In this document: piece by piece, positions 30,688 to 41,952 of the stretch
Numbering within the stretch: position 1 is the first letter of the stretch
How the letters are laid out: each line of letters starts with the position of its first letter
NCBI GenBank assembly: GCA_030267965.1
Contig: BRYA01000679.1
Location: forward strand, 1 to 64,000
DNA length: 64,000 bases
Source of the DNA: Triparma columacea
Lineage: Eukaryota > Sar > Bolidophyceae > Parmales > Triparmaceae
Reading direction: 5' to 3'
The notes under the pieces: model-generated
Told to the model about the DNA's origin: nothing
Seen by the model: only the letters and a program-made list of their open reading frames with translations
Database searches by the model: none
Program-made: the position numbers and the translations under genes

Positions 30688-32739
30688 ATGTCGCAATCGG
30701 TCACTTTAAACGATCACTTCAATCATGATGAACGGTTCGATAACTCTCTTCACTTTGATTTGTTCAGTGGGGTCGCTGGTGGTGAGAATGAAGAAATGGA
30801 AACCCTTGTCGATGCTTCTCCGCCGAGATTACTCTCCTCTAACACGCAACACACTACGAATATCGCTGTTATCTCTTCAGATATGTTGATGTCTTCTTTG
30901 CTCCATGCGTACCCTTCCCAGCTACCTTCACTTTTGTCTCTTCTTAAATCCATGTCGTCAATTTCTTCCGAATGGGATCTGAAGTATCAGAGCGTTTTGA
31001 AGGGTGACGGAATGATAAATGCAGGTTATGTGAAAGTTGAGAGTATATATGGAGCTGTTGATGCAGGTTTGCGCCACGACGTGGATGGTGGCGGTGACCT
31101 TCACAAGGATGAGAACGGGCATGATCACTCCCACAGCCATGGCCACTCTCACTCCCATTCCCACTCCCATTCCCACTCCCACTCCCACGGAGATGGACCC
31201 CTGAGGACTCTCCCCTCTGTACTTTCCATCATTTCGCCCCTCCCCCCCTATGTATATCACTATGCTGCCCAGTCCTTCCTCCACCTGGCCCACGCTGAGG
31301 CCAAGACGCACGGCGTTGGTGTCGATGAGGTTCACTTTCATGAGGTTGGTGCAATTGATAGCATAATTGACGTTTGCGGTTTGTGGTGCATGTGTTACCT
31401 CCTCAAGATTAACCCTGCGAAAATATCCTGCTCTGCCTTGCCGAGCTCTGAGGGTACTGTGTGGACGGAGCATGGAATTCTGCCTGTTCCTGCCCCTGCG
31501 ACGGCGAGGCTGATGGAGGGTTTCAAAGTCGTACCTGGTCCCAAGACAGCTTTCGGCGAGCTTTGCACACCCACTGGAGTCGCTATACTTCGGGCTGCGA
31601 TTTGGAACCCAGCTTCGATGTCCCTTGATAAAGACAGGGTTGGAAGGTGGAAGGGTACGGGAGGAAGAGTTGGGGTGGGCGCCGGCACAAAGGAGTTCGG
31701 GGGACACCCAAATGTCCTGCGGTGCTTTGTCACAGGAGTAGTTGAGGAGGGGGGGGGGGCATTGGCTACCCTTCCATCTCATCATCATCAACATCAACAA
31801 CGACAACAACAACAACAACGTGAAAGTATCCCAACAAAGAACACCCAAAGCTCTCTCCCTGTCGTGAAGCTAGAACAGGAAGAACTCGACGACGACGATT
31901 ACTGGCTGAAGTACGGTGTGGAACGCCGTAGCTCCGCCCCACCCACACCCACACCCACACCCACACCCACACCTGCCGCAAGCTTTCCGAACCGCGCATC
32001 TGCTGCAACCCCCCCTCTTGGAAAACACGAGAGTATTTACACACCCCTCCGATCACCACCGCGCGACAATGTCGCGCATCCTAACCATGACCATTACGAC
32101 GCGGACGGGGAGATGGTCCTGATCAGCAAGAAAGAATTGAAGAAAATGGTCGAGGACATGGTGACCGAGAAATTAATGCAATCGCGATCAGCTTCTGAAG
32201 CAGCAACTGGTCTCTCCATTCGTCCTTCTCGCTCTCCTCAGACCTTAGCCTCCTCCCCACCGTCAAAAATTGATTCGGCGTTCTGGGATACTTCTAATCT
32301 GCTTCACCTTCGTTGCAATCTAGACGACATCACGGCGGAGGTTATCGGCCATGTCTCGGAGATTCTCATGGATAGCGGGGCTCTAGATGTCTGGACGACT
32401 GGAATAACAATGAAGAAGAGTAGGAGCGCGTTCGAGTTCAACGTTTTATGCAAGGAAGAAGACGGGACAAGATTCCTCGAGGTAATGTTCCGCAACACGA
32501 CCACGCTGGGAGTGAGGTGCGAAAGTGTCAAAAGGGCTGCGCTGAGGAGAACGTTCCAAGAGGTTGACACCAAGTTAGGAGAGAAGGGGTCTGGAGTAGT
32601 CAGCGTGAAGATAGGGTGGCTTGGAGAAGATGCTGTTACAATCCACCCTGAATTTGAGCATTGCAAGCGGATCAGCAAGGATTCCGGGATACCCATCAAG
32701 GTCGTAATGGACGCCGCGCGCACTCAAGTATTAAAATGA
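30688..32739 (+). CDS. larC: LarC-like nickel-insertion protein (DUF111 family) with His-rich loop and large insert
   Basis: In bacteria LarC inserts nickel into the pincer cofactor (NPN) of lactate racemase, using CTP. Single exon, 683 residues. The N-terminus HFDLFSGVAGG corresponds to the family FDPFSGISGD. Next come a His-rich loop (HSHSHGHSHSHSHSHSHSHS, about residues 148-170), the conserved HFHEVGAIDSIIDVCG and GELCTPTGVAILRA. The C-terminal LarC2-like half begins HLRCNLDDITAEVIGHVSEI and includes TTLGVRCESVKRAAL. Residues ~350-535 form an insert with poly-Gln, PTPTPT and a K-rich helix. In Lactiplantibacillus the two halves are joined by a programmed frameshift; here they share one frame. 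No LarA, LarB or LarE is in the window, so the substrate enzyme is unknown. ATG 30688 is the first in-frame ATG before the conserved part. Confidence 0.88.
   Translation: MSQSVTLNDHFNHDERFDNSLHFDLFSGVAGGENEEMETLVDASPPRLLSSNTQHTTNIAVISSDMLMSSLLHAYPSQLPSLLSLLKSMSSISSEWDLKYQSVLKGDGMINAGYVKVESIYGAVDAGLRHDVDGGGDLHKDENGHDHSHSHGHSHSHSHSHSHSHSHGDGPLRTLPSVLSIISPLPPYVYHYAAQSFLHLAHAEAKTHGVGVDEVHFHEVGAIDSIIDVCGLWCMCYLLKINPAKISCSALPSSEGTVWTEHGILPVPAPATARLMEGFKVVPGPKTAFGELCTPTGVAILRAAIWNPASMSLDKDRVGRWKGTGGRVGVGAGTKEFGGHPNVLRCFVTGVVEEGGGALATLPSHHHQHQQRQQQQQRESIPTKNTQSSLPVVKLEQEELDDDDYWLKYGVERRSSAPPTPTPTPTPTPAASFPNRASAATPPLGKHESIYTPLRSPPRDNVAHPNHDHYDADGEMVLISKKELKKMVEDMVTEKLMQSRSASEAATGLSIRPSRSPQTLASSPPSKIDSAFWDTSNLLHLRCNLDDITAEVIGHVSEILMDSGALDVWTTGITMKKSRSAFEFNVLCKEEDGTRFLEVMFRNTTTLGVRCESVKRAALRRTFQEVDTKLGEKGSGVVSVKIGWLGEDAVTIHPEFEHCKRISKDSGIPIKVVMDAARTQVLK
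31120..31190 (+). repeat. His-Ser repeat codons in the LarC-like gene
   Basis: Tandem CACTCC/CATTCC units coding (His-Ser)n with a few Gly. The tract is likely to store or deliver a transition metal such as nickel, and may vary in length by slippage. Confidence 0.8.
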
Positions 32740-32818
32740 TAGTAGACAGCATTCGCTTGAAATCTACCCTTTCTTGTGTTGTTTGGTCTTAAAGAACACC
32801 AGCTTGTGCATCGCTCCT

Positions 32819-35800
32819 CTATAAATCCTCAATAACGCCTCCCAGTATCTCCGGCATCGGCCCCTCCTTGTCCCATCTGCTGTCCCATTCGTCCCAACCC
32901 TTGGCGGCAGCCTCTAGCTTGATGGATTTCAAGAGATGCTGCACGGAGGAAGTTTCTTGTTCGTTGAAATGCAAGCTACGGAAGATGTAGCACTGTAGCG
33001 GCGAACCTGAGAACCATTCTGGAACCTTGAAAGGCTTTTCCAATGGGGTGGCTTTGGGTATAATCTTAGACTTGCTCTTCGCTTCATCACTGGCGCTAGT
33101 ATTGATGTTGATCGTTAGCGGGATTTGAGGGCCTGAGCTTCGGAGGAGTTCGGGTTTTTTATTCCCAGCCCCAGTGCCGTTCGGGACTTGCTCTGCCGCT
33201 CTGCTATCCTTCAAGTTCTTGATGTCGTTCTGAGATTCTTGAAACCGCACGAGCTCTTCCTTTTTTTGCACATCGTCCGCGAAAGCCTTCCCAATGTTGA
33301 AAATCTGCTTGTCAGGCCGCCTCGTGAAGGAAGATACTATGGAGAGCAGTTTGTCTTCTGTGCAGGGCCATTTCTTCTCTCCTTCTATGTTCTGAAAAAC
33401 CATGAAAACCTGCGGCACTTCTGCCGGAAATGCGCCCCCAATTTCTGTGCCCTTTTTCCCGTACCTAGCATACTCGTAATCGTATTGGAGTCCGTTTGTA
33501 TAATAAACTGGGTCTATTGTTGCCCAAATGTTCCTTTCTTCGTCGTTCAGGGCCCCGGTATTGTTGCTACGATAGGTGAAGCGATAAGCGATGAGCGAAA
33601 GGGTTGGTGTTAGTAGGTTAAACTAATAAGTTTGGTGATTTTCGTGGTTGCCGAACTAGCGTTTACAAAGTGTAAAGCGCTGTGCTACTCTCCTTGGCCA
33701 ATCTCACCTCTTGCCCATGATCTTGGCGGCCTTGAAATATTTCTCCAGGTGCTTGCTGTACGTGTAATCTTTGAAGGACGTTCTAGTGTACGGGATGATC
33801 ATACAGCATGCTATGGGCACTCCCGAGGCATCTCCTTCCTCCAACAAAGACGCCATCTTCGCCCTACATCGCATGACACTCTGTTTATCGAATGGAGGGT
33901 TGATCTCGTAAGATGCACCTTCCTGGGGGATGGACTGTCGGTAGAACGAGCCTCGCGAGCCAAAGTAGCAATCCGTGTCTTCAAAGAGCGAGCAGTACTT
34001 TTCACCTGGCCAGCTTCTGTTCAGGGGACTAGCAAAGGCTTCATAGGTGCAACCCAACTCGGTCGTGAGGCCCATAACCGCCTCCATTGTGATGCTCGCC
34101 TGTGCACCCACCCCCAACTTGGAGAAAACGTTGTATCTGTTCAACACTAAAAAGATTCTAGAGAGCCTCCTTTGGTTAAATGGGTCGTCTTTGGCGAAAG
34201 TAGCGTAGCAATTGGCGAGCATCGACATGTGAGGAGCCCAGCAGGTCACCGAAAACCTTTCCCCCGCAAACTCGTCAAAGTAGGACAAGGAGAGAAGGTC
34301 ATACTTTTGCTCTTTCCTGATTCGATAATTCTTCGAGGATCGAAGTGACGAGAGCAACGGGTAGGGGAGGGGAGTTTAGATTGTAAGTTGGCAAACATGG
34401 TGAGATGGAGACAGCCTGGCAAGTCTGACACCGTTTGGCTCTTAATCCATTCTCACCTCCTTGGAAATCTTGGCAAAGTCGACTGTTAACTTCAATGACG
34501 CGTCGTCGAAGGGTTTGTTTCGGAATTTTAGTTTTATGGAGGCAAGTTGTCGTTGGAGTTCGAGAATCAGCCTGTAAATGTATTGCGCCATCTCAAGACC
34601 ATCTTTTGCATCGCTGATGTTTATCCTCTCCAACGATTTCGTAGGCCCTACCATTATCTGACCCATGAAGAACTCCAAGCTGTCTTGTTTCCCTTTCTCG
34701 TTAAGAGAGAGGAAGACTCTGTCGCCGTCCTCGTCTATTTTGACACGTGGGTCGTCCTTCAGGCTGCCGTGGACGAAGAATATCCAATTCTGGAGCACCT
34801 GAACGATAGCTTTCCTCAGATTTCCCTTTTCTGAGACGACGAGTGAAGCAAAGAGTGGAAGTTGTTAGGTTGAGGCTCTTGCCTTGTCAACATCGTTGTC
34901 GCCGTGATACCGCCTTGTTCTTTTGCCCATATTCACCTGCGTTCTTGAGTTGCGATCGGCCGTCAATCCCTAGGCAACAATCTATCCCGATGCTGCTCGT
35001 GCCCATAGCCACCTGCAGGGGGTCAATGATGAACTCAGACATCAAATCAAGCCTCTTGTAAGCGAGGTGAGGGTGCTCGTCGCTGTACGTCTGTTCTTTC
35101 GGGATAGATGCAGGGTTCATCTCCATTTGGAGTTTTCCCACCTTCCACGCGTTGTTGAGAGCGTTTTTAAAGGTCAGCCCGGCGCTCTCGGTCTCGGACA
35201 CTTTGGATTTTCCACTCTTGTCAGCATCGCTTGACTTCCTAGCCTTCTTGGGCTCTGCCTCGCGCATTCTTGAGGGAGCCTTCACTCTTGTCACATTCAG
35301 GGAGGAGGAACGAGGGGTACTCTTCGTTAACGTAGTAATAGCGCCCTGCTTCGGGTTCCTAGGTGAGTTCGAGGCGTTCTTCAATATTTGCTGGGACCTG
35401 CCAGAGTGGGCGTAGATGGTAGATTTCGAACTTCCCTCGCGAGCTATCGTCAAGGGGTTAAGCTTGGGTTTCTTGATCGTTTGCTTCGAATCATCCTTCG
35501 GCTTGCGGGGAACCTTGGAGACCTTCTTAGGTACGCTGATGGACACCGACGTGCGTATGGGCTACGAAAAGGGTGGCGTTAGTTAGCGATTGAGTTGGAG
35601 TGGAGGTATCAGGCGGAGCTTCTTGTTGTTCATTCGTACCTTTTCGTTCGTAATGGAGAGGGTTGGCATCACAATTTTCTTCTGGTTCTTGCTCGTGCTT
35701 GATGACCGGAACTCTATGCTGTCATCGTCGTCGTCACTGCCAAGAATAGATTCTCTCTCCTTGTCCCTTTTTCGCATTGCCTTGGTCTCTCTTTCCTTCT

Positions 35801-36377
35801 CCCTGTCCAGCTTCTCTTCCAGCCTCCGCTTTTTTTGGGATAACTTGGTCAGCCTCCTCTCCTCTTCCTTGGCTAGTGCCGCCGCCTTCTTCACCCCTTC
35901 CTCCCCCAACTCAGAAGTGCTACCATCATTCCACTCGATTACGTAGGTACAGTCCGCGTCGTCGTCGAACTCGTCGTCGTCCACAAAGTCGGAGGTCGAG
36001 CCTCCTTCCTTCAAAACCTGCACCACAGCCCCTTCTGTGATAGTGTCGTCCAACTCTAGCCTCGAAACTTGAGTGCCCTCTCCAAATGCGCTCTCCCCCC
36101 CCATCACCTCCTTCATCTTCTTCAACGTCCGCTTCTTCTTCACTTCTATCATACCGAGCTGCTCCTTCTTCTCCTTCTTCTTCTCCAGCATGTGGTAAGT
36201 TGTATCGTCCAGTTTCTCCTCCCAACCCACCTCCCTTCCCTTCGCCGGACAGATGAACCACCATGGGTGCTTAGATCCCCCTCTAATATCCAACCAGCCT
36301 TCGTAGTCACCGTGTCCCCCGTCGTAGTGATAGGTGACGCTCCTGCCATGCTTGAACCAGTCTGGGGGAGAGGGCAT
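32819..36377 (-). CDS. PCIF1: PCIF1-like cap-specific adenosine N6-methyltransferase
   Basis: In animals PCIF1 methylates N6 of 2'-O-methyladenosine next to the mRNA cap (m6Am) and binds phosphorylated RNA polymerase II. Five exons (36377-35640, 35561-34937, 34830-34457, 34330-33708, 33566-32819) give 1035 residues; every join is phase-consistent. The catalytic region holds FASPLNRSWPGEKYCSLFED, TDCYFGSRGSF and YEINPPF, the NPPF motif of N6-adenine methyltransferases. The upstream helical part (FDEFAGERFSVTCWAPHMSM) also fits. The N-terminal ~430 residues are not like animal PCIF1: no WW domain is seen, but there are a W/Y/G-rich start (DWFKHGRSVTYHYDGGHGDY), acidic and K/E-rich stretches, and a possible Tudor-like VIEWNDGSTSELG. 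Exon 1 could in principle be a separate gene, but its phase and splice sites join well. Confidence 0.88.
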
Positions 36378-36736
36378 CGTTCCTGAAATCGTCGTCAGCT
36401 TACGTAAATTCAAAGCCAAAAACCCTATCTATGCCTGTATCGTGAATAATGAGATGGCTACGTGTTAATATGCTGTGTGTGCTAACCTCAAACAGTGTCG
36501 TGTAGTCGTTTTGTGTTGTTCAACACAGAAGATTTATAACTCTTTTTCGGACTCAGTTTTCACCTCCAAAAAATTTCCTCTTTGCTTCATTCCCGCCCGC
36601 TTTCAGAACCAACTTATTTGTTGAGCATCGTCGTTTTTCTACCTGAATCGGCACTTGACCCCCCAGGAAGCTTGAAGAGCGTGTAACGACTTCCTGCCAA
36701 AATCCAAGAGCCAAGACTCCCGCAAAACCCTCAAAA
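36378..36736. promoter_or_regulatory. Divergent intergenic region, PCIF1 / NAD synthetase
   Basis: 359 bp between start codons, AT-richer than the genes. No gene, RNA or repeat recognised. Confidence 0.45.
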
Positions 36737-39311
36737 ATGTCATACACGACGAAGGTTTCAACGTGCTCGTTAAACCAGCATGCGCTGGCGTTCTCTTTGA
36801 ACCTTGCTAATCTGAAGGCTGCAGTGGATGCGGCGAAGGCAGACAACTCGAAATACTTGTTGACACCTGAGTTGTCTTTATGTGGATATGGGTGTGAGGA
36901 TCACTTCCTCGAGCCAGATACGGAGTCTCACTGTTGGGAGATTCTTGCGGAGCTGCTCCCTTCGACGTTGAATTGCCCTAACTTCTTGCTTGATGTTGGT
37001 ATGCCAATTGTTTTCAATGGGAGTCGGTTCAACTGTAGGGTGCTGGTCTGCGATGGTCGGATCGTGGGGATAAGGCCCAAGACCGTAATGGCGGACGATG
37101 GGAACTACAGGGAGGGGAGGTGGTTCACTCCTTGGTGCCGGGGAGTTGGTGAGTTGGAGGAATACTTGCTGCCCAAGGCTTTTATTGATTCTGTTCCGGG
37201 CTCCTCTCAGCGGACCGCTCCGTTCGGTTTGATGGTCTTCCGTACGTCCGACGGTCTCAAGCTCAGCGTCGAGACCTGTGAAGAGCTTTGGTCTCCGGAG
37301 AGTCCGAACATTGAACTCAGTTTGTTGGGAGTTGAGGTGATTGCAAACGGCAGCGGGAGCCACCATGAGGTGAGGACAACAAAATCGTGCGGGATAGAGT
37401 GTGTCGCGCACATGACTAATTTTCTTCACTTCTTCACTTGTCCCCCCCGCACGTTTCAGCTGCGTAAGCTCCACAGACGGCTCGAGCTCATCATTGAGGC
37501 CACGAAAAAGAACGGTGGGGTGTACCTCTACTCGAACCAGCGCGGCTGTGATGGCTCTCGAGTGTATTATGACGGGTCCTCAATGATTGTCTGCAACGGG
37601 CAGGTCCTTCGGCAGGGGGTCCAGTTTGGTTTGAAGGATGTCGAGGTGAGGATGGGGAAAATCAAAGCAACACATGATACAAACTTCTCAACTTATTCGC
37701 TCGCTCGTCGCAGGTCCTCACGGCCACGGTCGATGTGGAAGGTGTGAGAAGCTACAGGGCGTGTCGGCCGAGCTTTAGAATGCAGTCCGCGAGCCACTCG
37801 TGCCCTCGGGAGCAAGTCAATTTAGAGTCAATGAGGGCTTTCCTCCCAGCGGCCAGCGCCAGGCGGGACCTCAAGCCCACGGATCCGGTCGAGCTCACCT
37901 TTTCGACCCCTGAACAGGAGTGCCTGTTGGGGCCTGCCTGCTGGCTCTGGGACTACCTGAGGAGGTCCGGAGGAAGGTGAGTCTTCTTTTGCCTTTTTTT
38001 CCTGCTGTAGAACCTCACAATTCTAACCCCCTTTGGTTTGGTCGTCGCAGTGGTTTTTTCCTCCCCCTGAGCGGAGGTGCCGATAGCGCCTCCACCGCGA
38101 CCATCGTGTTTGCCATGTGCAAACTTGTCATGAAGGAGTTCCTCGCCGGGGACAATGAGCAGCTCAGGAGAGATGTGGTAAAAGTTGTGGGAGAGGGTGC
38201 CGTGGTCAGGACTGCGGAGGAGGTGAGAATGGTCACAACAACAACAACAACAACGCATCATAGCCACGACGGTGTTGCCGAAATGTTCAAAAGCCACGGC
38301 ATGACATCCGACCCATCACGCACTCCTTCCCGCTAATCACTTCGCCTCGCTCGCTCGTCGCAGCTGTGTAATTTGATCCTTCACACCACCTACATGGGAA
38401 CTTCGAATTCGTCGCAACAGACCCTTCGCCGTGCTGGCGTCCTCGCTTCCCACATTGGCTGCTACCACTTAAGCGCAAACATTGACGCCATGGTTTCGTC
38501 CGTCGTTGGAGTCTTCACAACAATCACCAATTGCCGCCCTTCCTTCGAGTCCGCCGGTGGGACCTCCGTGGAGGACCTTGCCCTCCAGAACATTCAGGCG
38601 AGGCTGAGAATGGTTCTTGCCTACATGATGGCCCAGCTACTGCCCTGGTGCCGAAAGCGCAAGGGATTCTTGCTCGTTTTGGGCAGCGGCAACGTGGACG
38701 AGTGCCTGAGGGGGTACTTGACGAAATACGACTGCAGCTCTGCCGACCTCAACCCCATCGGCTCGATATCCAAGGTTGACCTCAAAAATATGCTCAAGTT
38801 CGCCGCCGTGGAATATAATCTTGCAATTCTTGCAGAGATCGTCGCGGCCCCTCCCACCGCCGAGCTCCGCCCAAACGGCGCCAAGGAGGAGCACACCCAA
38901 AGCGACGAAGCCGACATGGGCATGTCGTACGAAGAGCTGGGAGTGTTTGGTAGGCTACGGAAGATATCACGGTGTGGCCCAGTTTCCATGTATCGCAAGC
39001 TCCTTCACATCTGGCCCGAGCTGACAGCCCAGCAGGTGGCCGACAAGGTTAAGCGCTTCTTCTTCTACTACAGCATCAACCGCCACAAGATGACCACAAT
39101 CACGCCCAGCTACCACGCTGAAGCCTATTCCCCCGATGATAACAGGTGAGACGAGGAGGGGAGGGTCAACGTGGAGTTCAGGAATGGAAGTCTCACCCAT
39201 CACGCTCCACACAGGTTCGATCAAAGGCCGTTTCTGTATGACGCGAGGTGGAGCTGGCAGAACAAGGTCATGGATACCCTCGCAAGTGAGGATCAACAAG
39301 GTTTGTGCTAA
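36737..39311 (+). CDS. NADSYN1: Glutamine-dependent NAD+ synthetase
   Basis: Final step of NAD+ synthesis: amidates nicotinic acid adenine dinucleotide with ATP and glutamine. Six exons (36737-37369, 37460-37645, 37714-37976, 38051-38222, 38364-39145, 39215-39311) give 710 residues, matching the eukaryotic two-domain enzyme. The nitrilase-type glutaminase triad is visible: Glu45 in [12 protein letters not shown], Lys115 in [18 protein letters not shown], and Cys181 in [15 protein letters not shown]. The synthetase P-loop is [12 protein letters not shown], followed by STANDS-type [20 protein letters not shown] and the C-terminal [20 protein letters not shown]. The first intron (37370-37459, 90 nt) has no in-frame stop. 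Introns 2-4 end in CGTCGCAG. All key residues are intact. Confidence 0.96.
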
Positions 39312-39386
39312 CAGTACCTGTATGGTTGATGTGAAAAAATGATGTCTTTGTTTTCGTATGATGATATTTGCTGCTTAGCACATAAA

Positions 39387-41572
39387 TTATTGTCCACATC
39401 TCCACACCTTGAACGTCTTGTCGAAGCCTGAACTCACGATGGTGTCCTCCGCGTCGTTCATGTCGACGCCGGTGACCTGTCCCGAGTGTCCCTCAAGCGT
39501 TTTGATGCACCTCCAATTTCTCGTGTTGAAGATTTTAACCTTACCGTCATACGACGAGGTTAAAAGGAGCTCGGAAGAAGACGGGGAGAACTTCACGCAG
39601 CTGATCAAGCCCGCATGGGCGGGCACTGTCTCCTTGATTTTTCTCGCCCTGAGGTCCCAGATTTTGACAGTCCCGTCATCGCCGCCCGTGGCAAGCTCGA
39701 AACCGTTGACGCTCCAACTGAAAAGGGGGCGAGAGTGAAGTGACGAGCGAAGTAGGTTAATTATGGTCATGTTACGCCAATCTCGTCGCGATGTTCTTTT
39801 ACTCACCTGGCCGAGAGGACCCTCTTGGAGTGGCCCTGGAAGTGCTGGATGTTTTTACCGCTTCGGAGGTCCCAAACATGTACAGCCCCCCCAAAGTCTG
39901 TTGTAGCCACGAGAGATCCGTCACCGTGAAATGCGATGCCGTAAGCCTCCGAGTAGTGGCCGTCCTGCAGTAGTAGCTCCTTTCCCGTCTCGGCCTGCCA
40001 CAGCCGCCAGGTGAGGTCGGAGGAGGTAGTTCCCACGTAATCTCCAGACGGGTGCCATGCAATTTTGCACAGCCTCTTCTTGTGACCCTCCAACTTCGTG
40101 CTGCGATGGGCGTGTGGTGGTAGGTTAGAACTGAATGGTCGCGTTGGAGGGGCTGAAGTGACGTTTAGTCACTGTTGTTGGTTCGCTGTTCTCACCTCTC
40201 TCCACTAGCACTCCAGACTACCCCCTTTGCGTCAAGGCTTGCGGAGGCTAAAGTGACACCGTCGGGAGCATAAGCCATTCCGGTGATCCTGTATGCAGAG
40301 ACGGGTTGGTGTGTTAGAAAATTACTCGTTTTGCTCTCTGCCTTTGGGCCCTTCTCACCTATCCTCGTGTCCTCCCTTCCATTCCTTATCGCACTTGAAG
40401 GTTTGGGTCTTGGCATCATGCTTCCAGTGTTTGACAACGCCGGTCCAACCGGCAGTTGCCACGGCCCCGTCCTTTCCAAAGATGGCAGTTGTGAGGAACC
40501 TGTTGTCGCAGAACTCACTAGCGTCAAGTCCAAAACTCTTGCAGTTGGTGAAAAGACTCCTGCAGGGGAGGGGGAGGGGGGAGAGAGGAGTGTGGGGCGA
40601 ACGAAGGGTTAAGTTAGGGTTAGTGACTGAGTTATCGTGATATAATTGCTCTTGCCCATTCTCACCTAGCGTAGTCCTCCTCGGACGTAATTCCGCCAAT
40701 GACATTCTTTCTCTTGAGGTAAAAGAATTCGTCGTCAATACCTTGCGTGGCCTCCCACTGCTCCAAGACATCATTGAACTTCGCGATAGCCGCAGTTGTG
40801 GTGAGGGAAGGGTTCGCATTCTTGAACGCGGTGAGGGTAGGCTTCTGGGGCGGGGCTTTGGACGAGGACAAGGCGGGGTCCTGTTGAGGCGAAGTGGATT
40901 AGAATTGTGCGACGAGGAAAGCGCGAGTCGTAAAAAGATTGTCATGGCCTCACCTCATCCAGGAGACGCTTGCGGGTGTTGGAACGACGATCCCGCTCCC
41001 GTGCTAGGCGCTCTTTCGACTTGGCAGTGCTGAACTGCACAATCTTCTTCCTCGCCTCGACCAACTCTTTTGTCGCTTCGGTATAAACAATCTCCCGCCT
41101 CTCTGGTTTTTGGCCTGTGCCCTCACCGTCAATGTCCATGGGGTCGTCGGACTGATCCGGAGCCGATTGGCCGAGAACCTTGATTTTACCAAGGCAAGTC
41201 CTCAGACGTTCTCTCACGTCGGCAAGGTTCTGCGAGGGAAATAGCAGCAAATGGTCAGTTGCAATGTACAAATCATCAGTCTCTCAGAGCTAATTCTTCT
41301 CAGTCCTCGCCCATTCTCACCTCGCCGAAGAGACGAATCGGCTCGCCGAGGGAACGTAGCTTGGCCTTAACCTCGTCAACCAGCGTCGGGACTACAATGG
41401 TACGCCCAGCCTTCTTTGCCTCAAGATCGAGCATGATGGAGGCATGACGCTCCTGCTCCTTCTTGCTGTGGGAGGATAGGGCTAGGACTTCTATGGAGGA
41501 CGTAGACATTGACACGTTCCCAATCATTGCGGGTGGAGGGGGGGGGGGGGGGGGAGGGGGGGGAGCAGACAT
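39387..41572 (-). CDS. PRP4: PRP4 / U4/U6 small nuclear ribonucleoprotein with WD40 propeller
   Basis: Tri-snRNP component that holds U4/U6 with PRP3. Seven exons (41572-41321, 41229-40954, 40880-40666, 40559-40359, 40288-40196, 40100-39807, 39717-39387) give 553 residues, all phase-consistent. After a poly-Pro start, TLVDEVKAKLRSLGEPIRLF, then GENLADVRERL, is the SFM splicing-factor motif of PRP4. WD40 blades follow: WSASGER, WRLWQAETGKELLLQDGH, VHVWDLRSGKNIQHFQGHS, VKIWDLRARK, VKIFNTRNWRCIKTLEGHSG, ending FKVWRCGQ. This is the most intron-dense gene here. Ends 75 bp from the convergent NAD synthetase. Confidence 0.94.
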
Positions 41573-41952
41573 GGAAATTAGCGGTAGGAGATAGTGTGGG
41601 CTATGGGATGGGGATGAAGATAAAGGAGGATTTAAGGAGTGTTTGGTAGCTGTATAAGGATTGGGGACAGGAGGTGGCGATAGGTATGGGAGAAAGGGGT
41701 GAGGTGACCTGGGAGGCTCAAATGTATTGGTCTGTGAATTGATGTTTTTTGCTCCACCCAAATCATTTAAGTTGAAGGCGCTACCTTTTGGGATTTAGCC
41801 ACCGAAGATTGCGGTTAACGTACTTTTTTAGAGGAACGTTTGCTGTTTTTTGGGCTGCTTGTTTACAAGCTAGAGAGAATTTTGTTGAAGCATCCATCGC
41901 CGATCGGCTAGAGAGAATTTTGTTGAAGCCATCCATCGCCGATTGTTTCGAT
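41573..41952. promoter_or_regulatory. Divergent intergenic region with a tandem duplication
   Basis: 380 bp between PRP4 and the transporter start. Besides the duplication at 41869-41943 nothing is recognisable. Non-ATG in-frame sequence reaches back to 41788 upstream of the transporter ATG, so the transporter start could lie further upstream if a non-AUG codon or an upstream exon is used. Confidence 0.4.
41869..41943 (+). repeat. Imperfect tandem duplication, 36/37-bp units
   Basis: Unit 1 (41869-41904) and unit 2 (41907-41943) both start GCTAGAGAGAATTTTGTTGA and end CCATCGCCGAT. Unit 2 has one extra C after GAAG. The duplication ends about 10 bp before the transporter ATG, so it lies in the 5' leader; the extra base puts the two copies in different frames. 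Confidence 0.85.
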
